DNA of 64,000 bases from Epiperipatus broadwayi (GCA_028023455.1 JAQFVV010012986.1:198501-262500), one strand, 5' to 3'; shown: positions 32,701-44,239, counted from the stretch's first letter. The notes: generated by a model not told the origin, from the letters alone. Translations and numbers: made by a program.

Positions 32701-33960
32701 TTAGGGATTTTATGTTTACATTTAGGTATTATAAACAAAAATAAAAAGTTAAAAAAATATTTGTTTCATTAGAATACCGTAAGCATAAGATTTTATATGT
32801 ATAAAATTAATATCAAACTTATTTTATATTTCTAAATTTATCAATGGTCTCAATTGGGTAATCTTGAGATCATGTACAGGTTAACATGGTGTTACAGTGA
32901 TAGATTTAAAAACTAGATGATCCTGGATTAATTCCTAGCTGGGATATATAAAAACCATCAGATTAGTCAAATCCAGTGGACTTTTGTACACAGCCTCTCA
33001 TTATGTTACCAAACTTTATTTACCTCAGCAAATAATCATATAATGATTTTATATTACATGTACATGATCTTGGATGGAAAGATGGTTATAAGAAAAAAAA
33101 ATTTTTTTTACATTTTTTAAGGAAAAACTAAGAGTCTTTAAACTATATATTTTTACACAGTATTGGATTATGGGTTTCCAAATACTGGATAAAGATCAAC
33201 AAAGATAAAATAATATTTTACATTTAAAAAGTAAACTTATAAATTAAAGCATCTGCTTTCTTTTTTGTGTGATGTTAAAATCACTTGGTTATGGAATTCA
33301 AAATGAGTTACATTTAGCAAAGCAATTACTTATATTTTTTGCTAAAATATCAAGTGTTGAATATGGATGATGTGCTAATTTGTCTAGGGAGAGAAAATTG
33401 ATGTAAAAGAATAACTTCTAAAGTTTGGGGTTCCCCTCCTTGCACTTTTTTGTTACATGACTAACAATTAAAAAGAGATTTAAAACTTCTATGAAATTGA
33501 ATGCTATTTTTTGGATATTACAATTGAATCCAAATGGAAAAATTTCTACAAATCCAGCATTAAGTATAATAAACTCAATTTTCTTCTGGTTGTATATTTT
33601 TTGATGCAACACTATCTATTAACATGAATTTTATTTCAGAATATCATATAAATTCAGCATATCATTAATCCTAATTTTAGCAGGATTGTATAAAATATGG
33701 AAAGGTAAACATTTAAAATAATTAACATTTTGTTATTGATTATATGATAAAGTTACTATAATTTATTAATCTTATGAAAGCATTGCAGATTGCACTAGAA
33801 GCAAATACCAATAATTGCATCAGAACTTTAATAAAGAATATTATCATAAAAATGTTAACTTATTCACAAGTGACTTTGCCAATAGTGTGATGAAACGGAG
33901 ATTAAATGAAATTGTGATATTTATAATATGTCACATTATAAACTCTTCATAGAGTATAAC
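29795..33960. other. AT-rich, no gene recognised
   Basis: Over 4 kb of strongly AT-rich sequence with short T, A and G runs (a run of 10 G at 32514-32523). Degenerate inverted repeats are present (for example 31245-31300 against 31430-31480, sharing TTATAAATAAATTGAAATAA). A possible degraded SINE with a weak B-box-like GGATTAATTCC is at about 32935. Confidence 0.4.
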
Positions 33961-33961
33961 C

Positions 33962-34318
33962 ATCAAGTGCAAGCCTTCATAATCAATAGATAAAGGAATT
34001 TTTTTGCATAAGATCCCTATCTAGTGCCTATTCATCCAACATCTCCAGACTAGTGACTAGCTTGTGGCTTCCATCAGTGAGGGGCCTTGGATTTGAGTGC
34101 ACTGTACCCAGATCTTACCTTAGATCTAGGTGCATTATATTCTAAGATCTAGGTGCAATGCTCTTAAATCTAAGGCTCCTCACTTATGAAATCCACAAGC
34201 TAGAACCTGGAGATGTTGGAAAAATAGACACTAGACAGGGATCTTATGCACAAACTTCCTGCATCCATTGATTATGAAAGCTTGCACTTGGTGGCACTAC
34301 TGTATGGAGAGTTTGGTA
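33962..34318. repeat. Family F1 copies arranged head to head
   Basis: The left half (33962-34087, minus) and the right half (34175-34318, plus) are both F1 units, recognisable by CACAAGCTAG, GGAGATGTTGG, AGGGATCTTATGCA and CATTGATTATGAA. They sit back to back around a centre with repeated AGATCTAGGTGCA. The hammerhead cores are decayed (CTGATGG in the left unit, CTTATGA in the right), so they are fossils of the family intact at 24.9 kb. Confidence 0.75.
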
Positions 34319-34956
34319 CTCTTATTTATAATATAATTTGAAATGATAATGCATTTCTTTTAATATATTATTTTCCAGTCAACACATGAATATCACAGTA
34401 AATGAATTATATTAAAGTTATACCTTTCAGATATAATGAAAATGCAGAATTTATAATCTGTTGAATATGAAAAATATTACATATACTATGATAAATATTA
34501 TTACATTCATATTAAGATTCACTGGTCTGATATTTAGACAAAATTACTGATAATATAAATAACATTAAAGGTAAACCTAATCAATATAGATCAAGGTACA
34601 GAAATAAACTTTCAAATTAGCAAATACAAACTAAGGGGAAAATCAGAATAAACTCTATAAATAGAGTCAATTATATCTGCAACATAGAAATTAAAACCTT
34701 TCAAATGTATATCAAATATAGGTATGAGGTACAGAAACAGACCCTGAGAAATATAGATCAAATTTATAGCAAGATATAAACTAAAATTGAGCACTGATCA
34801 AATATATCTGCAAAATATAGATAATTATATATGCAAAATAATCCATGTAATAAAATGTAGGGGAATAGTTCACATATCTGTAAAAAGTTAAAACACAAGT
34901 GAAAAATTAGAAATCTTGAATATTGACAATGACAAGAACAATTTTTTTTTTTTTAG

Positions 34957-34998
34957 GTAATGAAAATAAATTGCTTTTTGCATATGCTCCAGATAAAG
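34957..34998 (+). CDS. Possible 42-base internal exon
   Basis: A long T tract and AG (34941-34956) precede, and G|GTAGTA follows. Between them one frame (phase 1 in, phase 1 out) is open and reads NENKLLFAYAPDK. Both boundary phases match the phase-1 junction at the Amt tail. Short exons with good splice sites also arise by chance in AT-rich DNA, so this is only a candidate. Confidence 0.22.
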
Positions 34999-36230
34999 GT
35001 AGTAGTTATAAATGTGTCTTTTGTTGTTGCTGGAGTTTGTTAAGAGATATGAGAAATATATTTCTGGCCTTGAGATATTTATTTTAAAGAATTTATGTTA
35101 TTAGAGATAGAAAACATTTAATTTCTCGTTATGAAAAGATTTGTTTATATATTCATTTAAAAATTTATACCACATATTTGATTTCTGATCATATGTTGTG
35201 AAAATTTAAACATTTTGATATTTCATTTCTGATAACATGCTGACTGATGTCAGACTTAATGAATTTGAATATTTTTTGTATCCACATATTTCATGGATAT
35301 GCTGGAATTTGGGGCAATTTGAAACAGTAGTTTGAGGGGAATTCCATCTGTACTGTTACAAGGTTACCTTGACAACAGTTTGAGATTGTTATCTATATTG
35401 TGATTGTCTAAGTGTTGACTGTTTTTAATAGTTATATATATAATAGTTTTGTCTGATAATGAACTTTCAAGATTTTTGAGAGATGATATTGTCATTTGAT
35501 GTGTTGCTACCTCACAATGTGAATTTATTAATGATAAAGATAAATAGTGATCCAATGATTTAATAATCATTGTAAATGTTTTAGAAAATTCAAAAAAATC
35601 ATTCTGCAAAATAGTTAATTGATTCCTCTAAACAACAACAATAATAAGAAGAAGAAAATGTATATATATATTATTTTGAAAGAAAGAATGAAAACAATTT
35701 AAATCTCATGCCATACTGATAATAATATAACACAGAATATATAGATATGCGCTATCCTAAAAAATTCTAATTGTTTTGAATTAAAATGCTTTATATTTTT
35801 CTGTCTTAAATTAAATAAATAACAAATCTATTTTGTATAATTTTTATATGTTAAAGAAAAATGGGTTTGTTTCTTTTATTTAAATTAATCAAAATTATAT
35901 ATTAAAAATATATTTTGTTTATTTAAATTTAAATATAATTATCTCTGAAATAAAAGATATTAACATGTTTATTAAAAATAGAATTAAATCTACATTGAAG
36001 AATCCAGTAACATGTTTCTTATTATAACAACAATTCTAAAAATGCAATACAATAGATTGAAAACAATTTAAAACTATAGAAAGATACAAGATATCCAGTT
36101 TAGGATAGTTAAAGGTACACAAATAACAGTATCTGTAATATGATATTCTGGCCACAGAGAGTTTAGTGATTGAAATTCTTAAAATTTGAGTGAATGAAAA
36201 GACGCCATTTTAGAATTGAAATCAATAAAA

Positions 36231-36326
36231 CACAGACTGATACAATTTTATTTTTGCCAATTATAGTAATAGCAGTAACACAGACTGATGCAATTTTATT
36301 TTTGCCAATTATAGTAATAGCAGTTT
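36231..36326. repeat. 48-base tandem duplication
   Basis: CACAGACTGAT...AGTAATAGCAGT occurs twice in direct succession with a single base difference near the start. Confidence 0.9.
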
Positions 36327-38304
36327 TATACTGAAACTATCGTGAAATTATTTATATTTTTATCAAGAATCAAGAAAGGATTTATATATAAGTCAAGCAA
36401 GAAAAATAGTATAAACAGTTATACAATCGACTTGGGATCACAAACTTATAAAAAGTTACAATCTTTGAATTTTGCTTCAGTTAATATTCATAGTTACTAC
36501 TGTTTCTCGCACTCAAAATTTTGTTGATATCATTTGCATGTTTACATATTTTAAAAAATCTACATAAACTTAGAAAAATAAAAGGGCCAGAACTTTGCTA
36601 AATAAATAAATACTCTCTGCAGGTATGATTTATTTTTACACTTTAAAAATATTTTCAGCAATTAAACATTCAGAAGTTGCAACTTATACTTTGGAGAATA
36701 ATTTTAACGTACTATTGTTAAATTTGCATTAATTTATTCAGTTGCAATATTGATTTATAAAATATCATTTATACGTTGTGTGTGTTTTAAAATATTTTTT
36801 CAATAGTTAATATGGCAAATTAAAATAATTAGACTTTTCAAACATTCAACTTAATTTTCAAGATTAGCATATGTATGTGATTATAGTGACATCCTGAAAA
36901 CATTTTTTATTTATTTATTTACTTTTTGTATTTAATGTATGTAAACTCGTATATTGTCTTATTATTCTATTAATTAAACTTTGATTTTATTAACTCTTGT
37001 CATTTTTAATCACTGTTTTACACTCTTAATTATTCATAGTCTTACGTTTTATAGAGTTTTGACTGAGAATTTAAATAGAAACTACATTAGACTGAGTGAA
37101 GATAGTATCCTAATCAAATATTTCTACTCTCAAGAAAAATATATATAATCAAGAGGTTCATTTCACTTAAATCATTAGTATACCATAACTGCAGAATATT
37201 ACCAGACAATCATCAAAATTATGTTCTTCATAAATGGCGCCAATATCTATCTGTTTGACACATAAACCATGATCTAATTTTCCTAGTTAAGCAAATATTA
37301 ATTTCATTTTTATAAAGTCGGCTACTGTAAATCTAAAGAAATGTTTTAAATAATCATACGGTTAACTGTTCAGGAAACTGCATGCCATTTTAAGTAACGT
37401 AACAGCAAATATAGCATTTAAGAATCCATTCAGTGGGTGGAAATATTTATAAATATTATGAACAGAAGAAATCTAATTAAAACATTTAATGAATTATTAA
37501 ACAAAATGTATGTCTGCATCTGTCAGAATAGATATATTAAATTTAATTCATAGAAAGAACAGTCTTTCCTGTGTTGTAGTACGAGTCAAAGATTTAACTC
37601 TTTATTATCTAAGATGTACAAGTATGATGCATGTAAGCATATAAGAATGCAATTGGGAACGCCATAGATACATTTTTTTATATTTTCAAATTAGAAATTA
37701 AATTTTTAATTGCTTAAAATTATAATAATTTCCTACTTATAAAAATATTTCAAAACATTAATTTTAATTAACTTGAATTAATCACATTTATTTGATGTCT
37801 ATAGCAAGTATATAATTATATGTACATACAAAAATTACATATTTAAAAAAAACATATTCAAGATTATAGGCCCATGAATATATCTGAGAAACACCCATTT
37901 TAAATTTCAAATTTATGTAACTATTATAATTTCGTAATGACTTCACTTTTTATAACATTGTAATGGTTATGTATATAAAGGGTTGGTATCACAGGTTGAA
38001 AAAATATATATCTTAATAAATATATATTTTTTATTCAATGCACATTTTTACTTATTAAATTGCTTTGTTTAATAGATTATTTTAAATAAGTTTTTTTTTA
38101 ATAATTTTAATAGGCCCATTTTTAAAGTTTATCTCAAGCATCAAAATTGATCAGCCAGGCTGTGAGCATATATATATAACTAATCAATACAGTGCTTTTA
38201 ATATATATGTGGATAGTAGAATGACTAACCTTCAAGCAGGGTAATATCAATTAACCAACCTTTTTATCAAGCCATCCAACAAATGTAAAATGACCGTTTA
38301 TATA

Positions 38305-38505
38305 TCTTATCTCAGATCTTATAGAAATGACAAGTTTGACATTATTCAAACAAAATCTGAAATCAAACACAGATGCGAACACATCCTCTTTATTATGAGT
38401 ACATACCTCTTTTAAAAAGAGTGTGTTTGCATCTATGTTTGTTTTTAAGTTTGGCCTGAATAGTATCATTTGTCAAACCTATCAAGTCTATAAGTTCTGA
38501 GGTAG
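38305..38505. repeat. Fold-back inverted repeat
   Basis: Arms of about 85 bases (38305-38389 and 38418-38505). The inner part is AAACACAGATGCGAACACA against TGTGTTTGCATCTATGTTT. The loop is about 28 bases. The 72-codon minus-strand frame here is a by-product of the palindrome. Confidence 0.75.
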
Positions 38506-39179
38506 CATACATAAATGGTCATCTTATATTTTCTGAACAATTTGATAAAGAAGCTGATGCATTCATATTAACAGTATTTGGGAAATTGCTATTCCAAAGT
38601 TTAAATATATATATATGATAATAAATTTTTAATCTCAACAATAATCATATGATGCTTGAACATATTAAAATATATACTCAATGAATTCCAAATTTCCTTA
38701 TGGAATATGGAGAAATCAAATTATACAGACTTATTATAAATAAGATAAACAAAGAATATTATGCATTGTATAAAGATTAAACTCCATAGAGACTTTTTTT
38801 CAAAACTCAAAAACATAACTTATTACCAGCACACAGAATTACAAAAAAAAATAAGTTGCTTTTTAAAAAAAAAAAATCAGTCATTTTAAAATCTAAAAAA
38901 ATTTATAAGGAATTTATCTAAATAATACATATATATTTATATGCAATACTTAATAAATATTTCTTACAAAGCGTAAGCTTGTGTTTAAGACCTGTAGAGG
39001 TAAAATTAAGTAGCTAACAAGTTTTTCTTGGTATAATTGCGAGAGATTCTTGACTTCGTTTAAGAAGAAGCTACAGTACATCACATCACATCAGCATATT
39101 ATTAATATTTAATAAAGTATGAGGATTGGCTATCTTAATATATATCTGAGCACTTATAACATATATGTGTAGAGATGGT

Positions 39180-39234
39180 AATCTGGACCAACTGATGATT
39201 GCTGGTTTAGCATGAAATACGTATATTGGTGATT
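39180..39234 (+). ncRNA. Hammerhead ribozyme-like motif, F3 dimer, unit 1
   Basis: Stem I CCAA/TTGG with outer AATC/GATT, core CTGATGA at 39192, stem II built on TTGCT...AGCAT with loop GGTTT, then GAAA. Next comes ATACGTAT, a self-complementary stem III with essentially no loop, and an AUA cleavage triplet. Such a short stem III is known from Penelope-like and newt-satellite hammerheads, which work best as pairs. Confidence 0.75.
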
Positions 39235-39653
39235 ATTTATCTTTTCAACATATATGTGTTAAGTGTATCAGTGTTATGAGATAGTGTGGAGAGTGGTGGG
39301 TCATGTGAAAGTCTGTGCTCATATACCCTATATATTACATATATAGACACAGGTATATAATAAGCCTATGTGTTTCAGTTATTACATAGTAGAGATGTCT
39401 GCCCATCCTTTGTATATGTATTAAATGGATTATGTCCTGTACATGAGGGGTCAGATTGACTTTAGGTCAACATGGGTGTGACAAGAATCTCAGCCTCATG
39501 GTGGCCTTTGAACATTCGATCATCAGATTTTCAATTGGATGGACAGCTGAAAAGTTGGAATGTGGAGTAGATTGAAGCCTGTCCATTAAAGTATGAGGAT
39601 TGGCTATCTTAATATATATCTGAGCACTTATAGCATATATGTGTAGAGATGGT

Positions 39654-39708
39654 AATCTGGACCAACTGATGATTGCTGTTTTAGCGTGAAATACGAATAT
39701 TGGTGATT
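39654..39708 (+). ncRNA. Hammerhead ribozyme-like motif, F3 dimer, unit 2
   Basis: Same layout as unit 1 with core CTGATGA at 39666 and GAAA kept. Stem III is ATACGAAT and stem I is unchanged. One loop base in stem II and one in stem III differ from unit 1. Confidence 0.72.
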
Positions 39709-40689
39709 ATTTATCTTTTCAACATATATGTGTTCAAGTGTATCAGTGTTATGAGATAGTGTGGAGAATGGTGGGTTATGTGAAAGTCTGTGCTCATATA
39801 CCCTACATATTAATATTTAATAAAGTAAATGGCTATATACATAATAAACAAGTAGTTGATCACTCCATCAATTCAAGACTTTTAGCATAAAATTGAATCT
39901 ATAATTTACATCATATGAGTTAATAATGTGTGATGTAAATTACATACATACATTTTTTCAGCTTTTATTATGTATACGAACATACATGAGTATAATATTT
40001 CATTAAAGTTCATATAAATAAATAAATCATTTGCGATCTTTTATTCGAGAAATTATTTCTATTAATATATATTGATGAAGCATTATTTATATATATGTAA
40101 TATAACCACACACACTTTTAGAACTACATAAAAAAGCAGGATAATCAAGAAACACATTTATTTTCAGCTTGATTTACATGGATTAATAACAAACAAATAA
40201 TAAAGTATTAACAGTCATAATAAATATTCGTAACGATCATATTAAAAAGTACTTCAGGTTATTTCCATAACCGTTTTCAACTGGAAACTTTTAAATTTGG
40301 CAGAAGTGGATATCACCATGTGATATCTCAAGATTCTTGAATTTTAACATGCCCACTTTGTCTATTAATTAAAGAGTTTTTATTTCTATTTATCAAGATT
40401 CCAGCTTTGATTTTCCTTTTATTATGATTTTAATTAACCCCTTCATGCGGAATATAAATGTTAACATGTCAAAATTGTAAGTAAAAATAAATGTTTTTTT
40501 TTTTTTTTATGTGTGTCTCAAAGAAAACGGAAGCTGTTATTAAATCATTATTATTCTTATTTTTATACATTTATATAAAAGTTGCTAAAATCACATTTTC
40601 CTTTATTTTTGCTATAATATAAATCCAATTTATCCAAATCACTCAGAATACTTTTCAGCAAAAACCTTTTATTGTACATATATACACAT

Positions 40690-40735
40690 ACACCTACATT
40701 TTGACTGTCCTGTAGTCCTCTTCAGAGCTATGATA
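40690..40735 (-). ncRNA. Hammerhead-like motif, family F2 (decayed)
   Basis: The minus strand reads GCTCTGAAGAGGACTACAGG then ACAGTCAAAATG. This is the F2 pattern CTGANGA-N-stem with GAAA changed to AAAA, so it is probably inactive. Flanking sequence resembles the F2 palindrome at 53.4-54.0 kb. Confidence 0.5.
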
Positions 40736-40883
40736 TAATGAACGAAATAAAATATATAACTATACAAATAATATTTGTCTGAAGGTTTGTAATGATGGTA
40801 TATTATTAGATGTGATATGTCGTACTATTTCCATCATCTATGAGTGAATGTTGAGTGTATAGAAAATTTTAAACTTTCCAAAT

Positions 40884-41051
40884 ACAAACAACTTGTTAGT
40901 AATAACACACAAAAAGACACTATAGATGTTTCGAGTAGTATTATTCTCCACTCTTCTTCAGGTGTTTACAAACAACTTGTTAGTAATAACACACAAATAG
41001 ACACTACAGATGTTTCGAGTATTATTATTCTCCACTCTTCTTCAGGTGTTG
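40884..41051 (-). repeat. 84-base tandem repeat with a hammerhead-like motif per unit, family F4
   Basis: Two units (40884-40967 and 40968-41051) differ at a handful of positions. On the minus strand each holds CCTGAAGAAGAGT...ACTCGAAACATCT. This gives core CTGAAGA, one unpaired A, stem II GAGT/ACTC, GAAA, stem III ACA/TGT and a GUC cleavage triplet, with AACAC/GTGTT able to close stem I. The apparent plus-strand 75-codon frame merely reads through the repeat. Confidence 0.7.
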
Positions 41052-41079
41052 CTGGCCTATATGCACAGTGACAATATTC

Positions 41080-41162
41080 ACTTAGAAGTTGAACTTGCAC
41101 CTTTAGATTCTTGAATATCAAATTTAAGGCAAATGCTCTACCAACTGAGCTATTCTGTCAAA
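41080..41162 (-). repeat. tRNA-Lys-like SINE or tRNA pseudogene
   Basis: The minus strand contains ATAGCTCAGTTGGTAGAGCA, an excellent A box and D arm of the tRNA-Lys type, and a degenerate B box around AAGTTCAACTTC. The anticodon arm is distorted and longer than normal. It abuts the F4 repeat. It is a derived element rather than a functional tRNA. Confidence 0.7.
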
Positions 41163-41239
41163 GGCAATATATAGTAGACATTTGATATATTTATATATGA
41201 GAGTTGGTTCAAATCCTCCTGAGTCCTTCAATTTTTTTT

Positions 41240-42273
41240 TTTATTATGAGCAAGGCTAATTAGTTTTTTTTTTTTTTTAATATTGTTTAATATTTTTCCT
41301 AAGAGCATGATTATTTAGAGGCTTCCATATGTTGTATATTGCCACACTGGGTTGACTTATAGGATTATTTACCATAGTCATATTAGCAGCTTCCTGGAAT
41401 TTTCTTCTATGCATTTTTTATACTTTATGCCAATTTAAACAAGAAATTAATGATAAAAAATGGATATCAATTCCATGTATTTCAAATTTTCATGCTAATT
41501 TATTAAAAATACATATTATATAATGATTCATTGTGTATATTGGTGACTAATTGGAAAATCTTTGAAACAAAAAAGTAATATTTTGTATCAAATTTCATAT
41601 AAATTCAAATCTTTCATATATAAGTGAATCAACAAGATATAGTGTTGAGAAATGGATAAAAGATGTCAATTTTTATACAATATATAAAAAATAAGAGTAA
41701 TGTTGGTTTAGTAATGGCATCTCTTTTCACAAAAAAACATTATTTTTACTTTCAATTTTGACTTGATAATATTAATATTCTATATGAGGAAAGAAACAAT
41801 AATTAAAGAAAACCCAAGAGGCAATTTTGATATATAAAAAAAATATTTAATTAATAGGCCAAATGTGAATATATGAAATTCATGAATCTTGGGATAATAT
41901 ATGTTGATGTTCTGCAAATAACTAAAAGTACTTTTTATTATGATTAATAAATATTTATTAACATATTAATATTGTATTGTTTTATTTATTATTATTACAA
42001 TCATTAATCTATAATGAATAATATATTTGATTTCTATGTATGTATGTATACAAATATTAACTAATACAGCACTTCTAATAATATTAAATCATGGAGCCAT
42101 ACATTTATCTTGCACTGTTCATATCAATGCACTGCCCTCTATTGCAAGATTTCAACTTGCCAATATAAAATGAATTAGTTTACATTTGCATACTAGATCT
42201 AATAAATATGGTAAATGATATTGATCAAAATGAACTTTCTTGGGTCCTATATATTTTCAAGTTATATTCTTAC
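41240..42273. other. AT-rich, no gene recognised
   Basis: No coding frame is visible apart from the candidate first exon at its right edge. A slightly less AT-rich patch lies at 41320-41410. Confidence 0.4.
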
Positions 42274-42306
42274 CAGAACATCTTTCGCTGAATCAATTGT
42301 AGCCAT
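42274..42306 (-). CDS. Possible first coding exon (11 codons)
   Basis: The minus strand reads ATG then codons for MATIDSAKDVL, ending CTG|GTAAGA, a strong 5' splice site. The start follows a TA-rich leader. The phase at the donor is 0. I see no convincing downstream exon to join to within the window, and a short Met-start plus a good donor can arise by chance. If real, it starts a gene running towards lower coordinates. Confidence 0.3.
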
Positions 42307-42567
42307 ATATATAAAAATTCATTTAATCATGTGGCCTCTAACAAATTTTATTTTAAAATAGTGAAAAAAAAAATCTAAGCATGAAATAAAAAAATACTTT
42401 ATTTTATAGTTATTTTAAAGCTCTAGATATAAACATTTATTTGCATAAATTATCTTAGAACCCCAGGACTACTGCTAACTAATAAAGTTTAACTTTTCTT
42501 AATTTAAAAAAGGGAAGGGGAATTATATATTTTTAATACTAATCTCATTTGGAAAATGTGCCTTTTT

Positions 42568-42634
42568 AATAGTTAATGGTTAGCATAGCTATCTTCCAAG
42601 CAGTTGGCCCAGGTTCACTTCCCAATCAATGTTT
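42568..42634 (+). repeat. tRNA-Gly(UCC)-derived pseudogene or SINE head
   Basis: GGTTAGCATAGCTATCTTCC and AAGCAGTTGGCCCAGGTTCA follow the A box, anticodon arm (CTTCCAA, anticodon UCC) and T arm of tRNA-Gly(UCC) closely. The 5' acceptor strand and parts of the T stem are eroded (CACTTCC in place of CGATTCC). Unlikely to be a working tRNA. Confidence 0.72.
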
Positions 42635-42870
42635 TGACATATAAGAAGAAAAAAACATTTCTCTAAACAAAAAACAACAACAAGTGAAGTAAAAAAATTT
42701 AGCTGTCTTCACTAAACTATAGGTCATCCCTCTACTTGAATAATATTTCTTTAATGTAATTTTCACCACACTACTCTCATGCAAAGGAGAGACTGTTTTT
42801 TATCTGCTTTTAACACCTTGTGGAAGGGTGTAGTTATAAACATATGACCAAAGATGTGAAAAAGACGTAT

Positions 42871-42925
42871 GATCCCCAAGATGCACATTTTGTGCTGAAT
42901 CAGCACTCATCAGTTGATCCAGATC
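42871..42925 (-). ncRNA. Hammerhead ribozyme-like motif, F3, GAAA box mutated
   Basis: Minus strand: stem I GATC/GATC and TCAA/TTGG, core CTGATGA, stem II GTGCTG-ATT-CAGCAC perfect, then AAAA instead of GAAA, ATGTGCAT (stem III ATG/CAT) and C before TTGG. Loss of the G12 equivalent should abolish catalysis. Confidence 0.7.
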
Positions 42926-43459
42926 ACAATCTTTTACACATTTATTGTTCAGTATATTTAAATAGCCATTTACTACAGTTTAATTAATGTATCAAACTTA
43001 CTGCCTTCTCAACTTTGACACAAAACACTTAATGGAAGTATATTAATAATTTTTATTAGTCATTCATTAGACTAATGATTATCCATTTAATGAATAATAT
43101 TTCTGTATTGCAATTTTCACTACAGCATTCTCAAGCAAGGTAGGAACTGATTTCTATCCATTTTTAACACCTTAGGAATGTCTTTGGTCATATGCTTGAT
43201 TATATCCCTCCACAAGGTGTTAAAAGTGATAGAAACCAGTCTCTTCTTTGCATGAGAGTGATGTAGTGAAAATTACACTACAGAAACATTATACATTAAA
43301 CGTATAATATTTAGTCTAGTGAATTACTAATGAAATTATTAATATACTTCATTAAGTGATTTGTATCAAAGTTGTGAGAGCAGTATGTTTGATATTTATC
43401 AATTAAACTGTAGTAAATGGTTATCTATATACACTGAACAATGATAAAGATATGTGTAA

Positions 43460-43513
43460 GATTGGGCCAACTGATGAGTGCTGGTTCAGCATGAAATGTG
43501 CATCTTGGGGATC
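43460..43513 (+). ncRNA. Hammerhead ribozyme-like motif, F3, best-preserved copy
   Basis: All conserved positions of a type-I hammerhead are present: GAT...CCAA (stem I), CTGATGA (43471), GTGCTG-GTT-CAGCAT (stem II, one G:U), GAA, ATG-TG-CAT (stem III, two-base loop), C as the cleavage-site base (AUC) and TTGGGGATC (stem I). This is the copy most likely to be active. Confidence 0.8.
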
Positions 43514-44239
43514 ATATCTTTTTCATGTCTTTGGTCATAAATTTTTTGATTATACCTATCTACAAGATGTTAAAAGCAGATAAAAACCAGTCCCTATCTT
43601 GTATGAGAGTGGTATATCAAATTACACTACAGAAATATTATTTATTAAATGGATTATCAGTTGTAATGCTACAATTTTAAGATATAAAAAAAAAAATGGA
43701 TAAATTATTTACAAAATTTAGAAAGAAAATATTGTTTGATATTTAAAAAAACAAAACAATTAAAATTATATTACTTAATATTTTTCTGAACAATGAAGCC
43801 TTAACAAATGTATAACACAAAATTAATTTGAATCACTTTTTTTTAAATTACGATTGTAATCAGTTTGAAATTGAAAGTCTATATGGAAGCATTATATTAA
43901 ATCCCACTGAATTATCAATTTAAATATCAAAGTGCATTTCTGGGATTCATTATCCACACTATTTAAGAATTACTTATATATATTTTAAATGTTATCCAAA
44001 TACATCTGTATATATTTAATTGTAGTAAATTATATATGGATGTAGCAGAATAACATTCCATTTATATCTATAGCCCATGAAAATCTTCATTTTAATATAT
44101 ATGTGAGAAACAAATCTCCAAGCATTGATTATATTAATACCTCCTAGTATCACAGTCAATCATATTACAAATGAAAAAATCCACTTTTATTCAGAGTCCA
44201 AGTTCGTATGTAAATTAATATACCCAGACTCAGATGATT

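Larger units (their letters stand above)
34319..38304. other. AT-rich, no firm gene
   Basis: Contains the exon-like segment at 34957-34998 (listed separately) and a 48-base tandem duplication at 36231-36326 (ACAGACTGATxCAATTTTAT repeated). Otherwise only AT-driven short frames. Confidence 0.4.
39112..39812 (+). mobile_element. Hammerhead-bearing tandem dimer, family F3 (retrozyme/Penelope-like)
   Basis: Two direct copies of about 225 bases (39112-39340 and 39586-39812, beginning AGTATGAGGATTGGCTATCT) flank a unique middle of about 245 bases, giving a repeat period of 474 bases from one hammerhead core to the next. Self-cleavage at both ribozymes would release a 474-base RNA. There is no open frame. 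The same middle segment recurs near the F3 copy at the right end of the window (63.5-63.7 kb), so the full unit is longer than the direct repeat alone. Copies differ by a few substitutions. Confidence 0.8.
42730..43680. repeat. Composite inverted-repeat cluster with two opposed F3 hammerheads
   Basis: Blocks such as TTTAACACCTTGTGGAAGGG and GCATGAGAGTGATGTAGTG recur in both orientations. One F3 hammerhead is on the minus strand (42871-42925) and one on the plus strand (43460-43513). The structure is that of two or more related insertions in opposite orientation. The 60-codon frame at 43498-43680 lies within it and has no recognisable content. Confidence 0.7.

Noticed and set aside
32870-32960. 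Possible tRNA-derived SINE
   Set aside because: Only a weak B-box-like GGATTAATTCC and no convincing A box.
38251-38469. 72-codon minus-strand open frame
   Set aside because: Produced by the inverted repeat at 38305-38505.
39112-39812. CRISPR array or simple LTR pair
   Set aside because: Repeats are about 225 bases with one unique spacer in an animal genome, lack TG...CA ends and contain ribozyme motifs.
41382-41402. 21-base micro-exon on the minus strand between AAATTCCAG and ATG|GTAAAT
   Set aside because: Too short to judge and no neighbouring exon in compatible phase.
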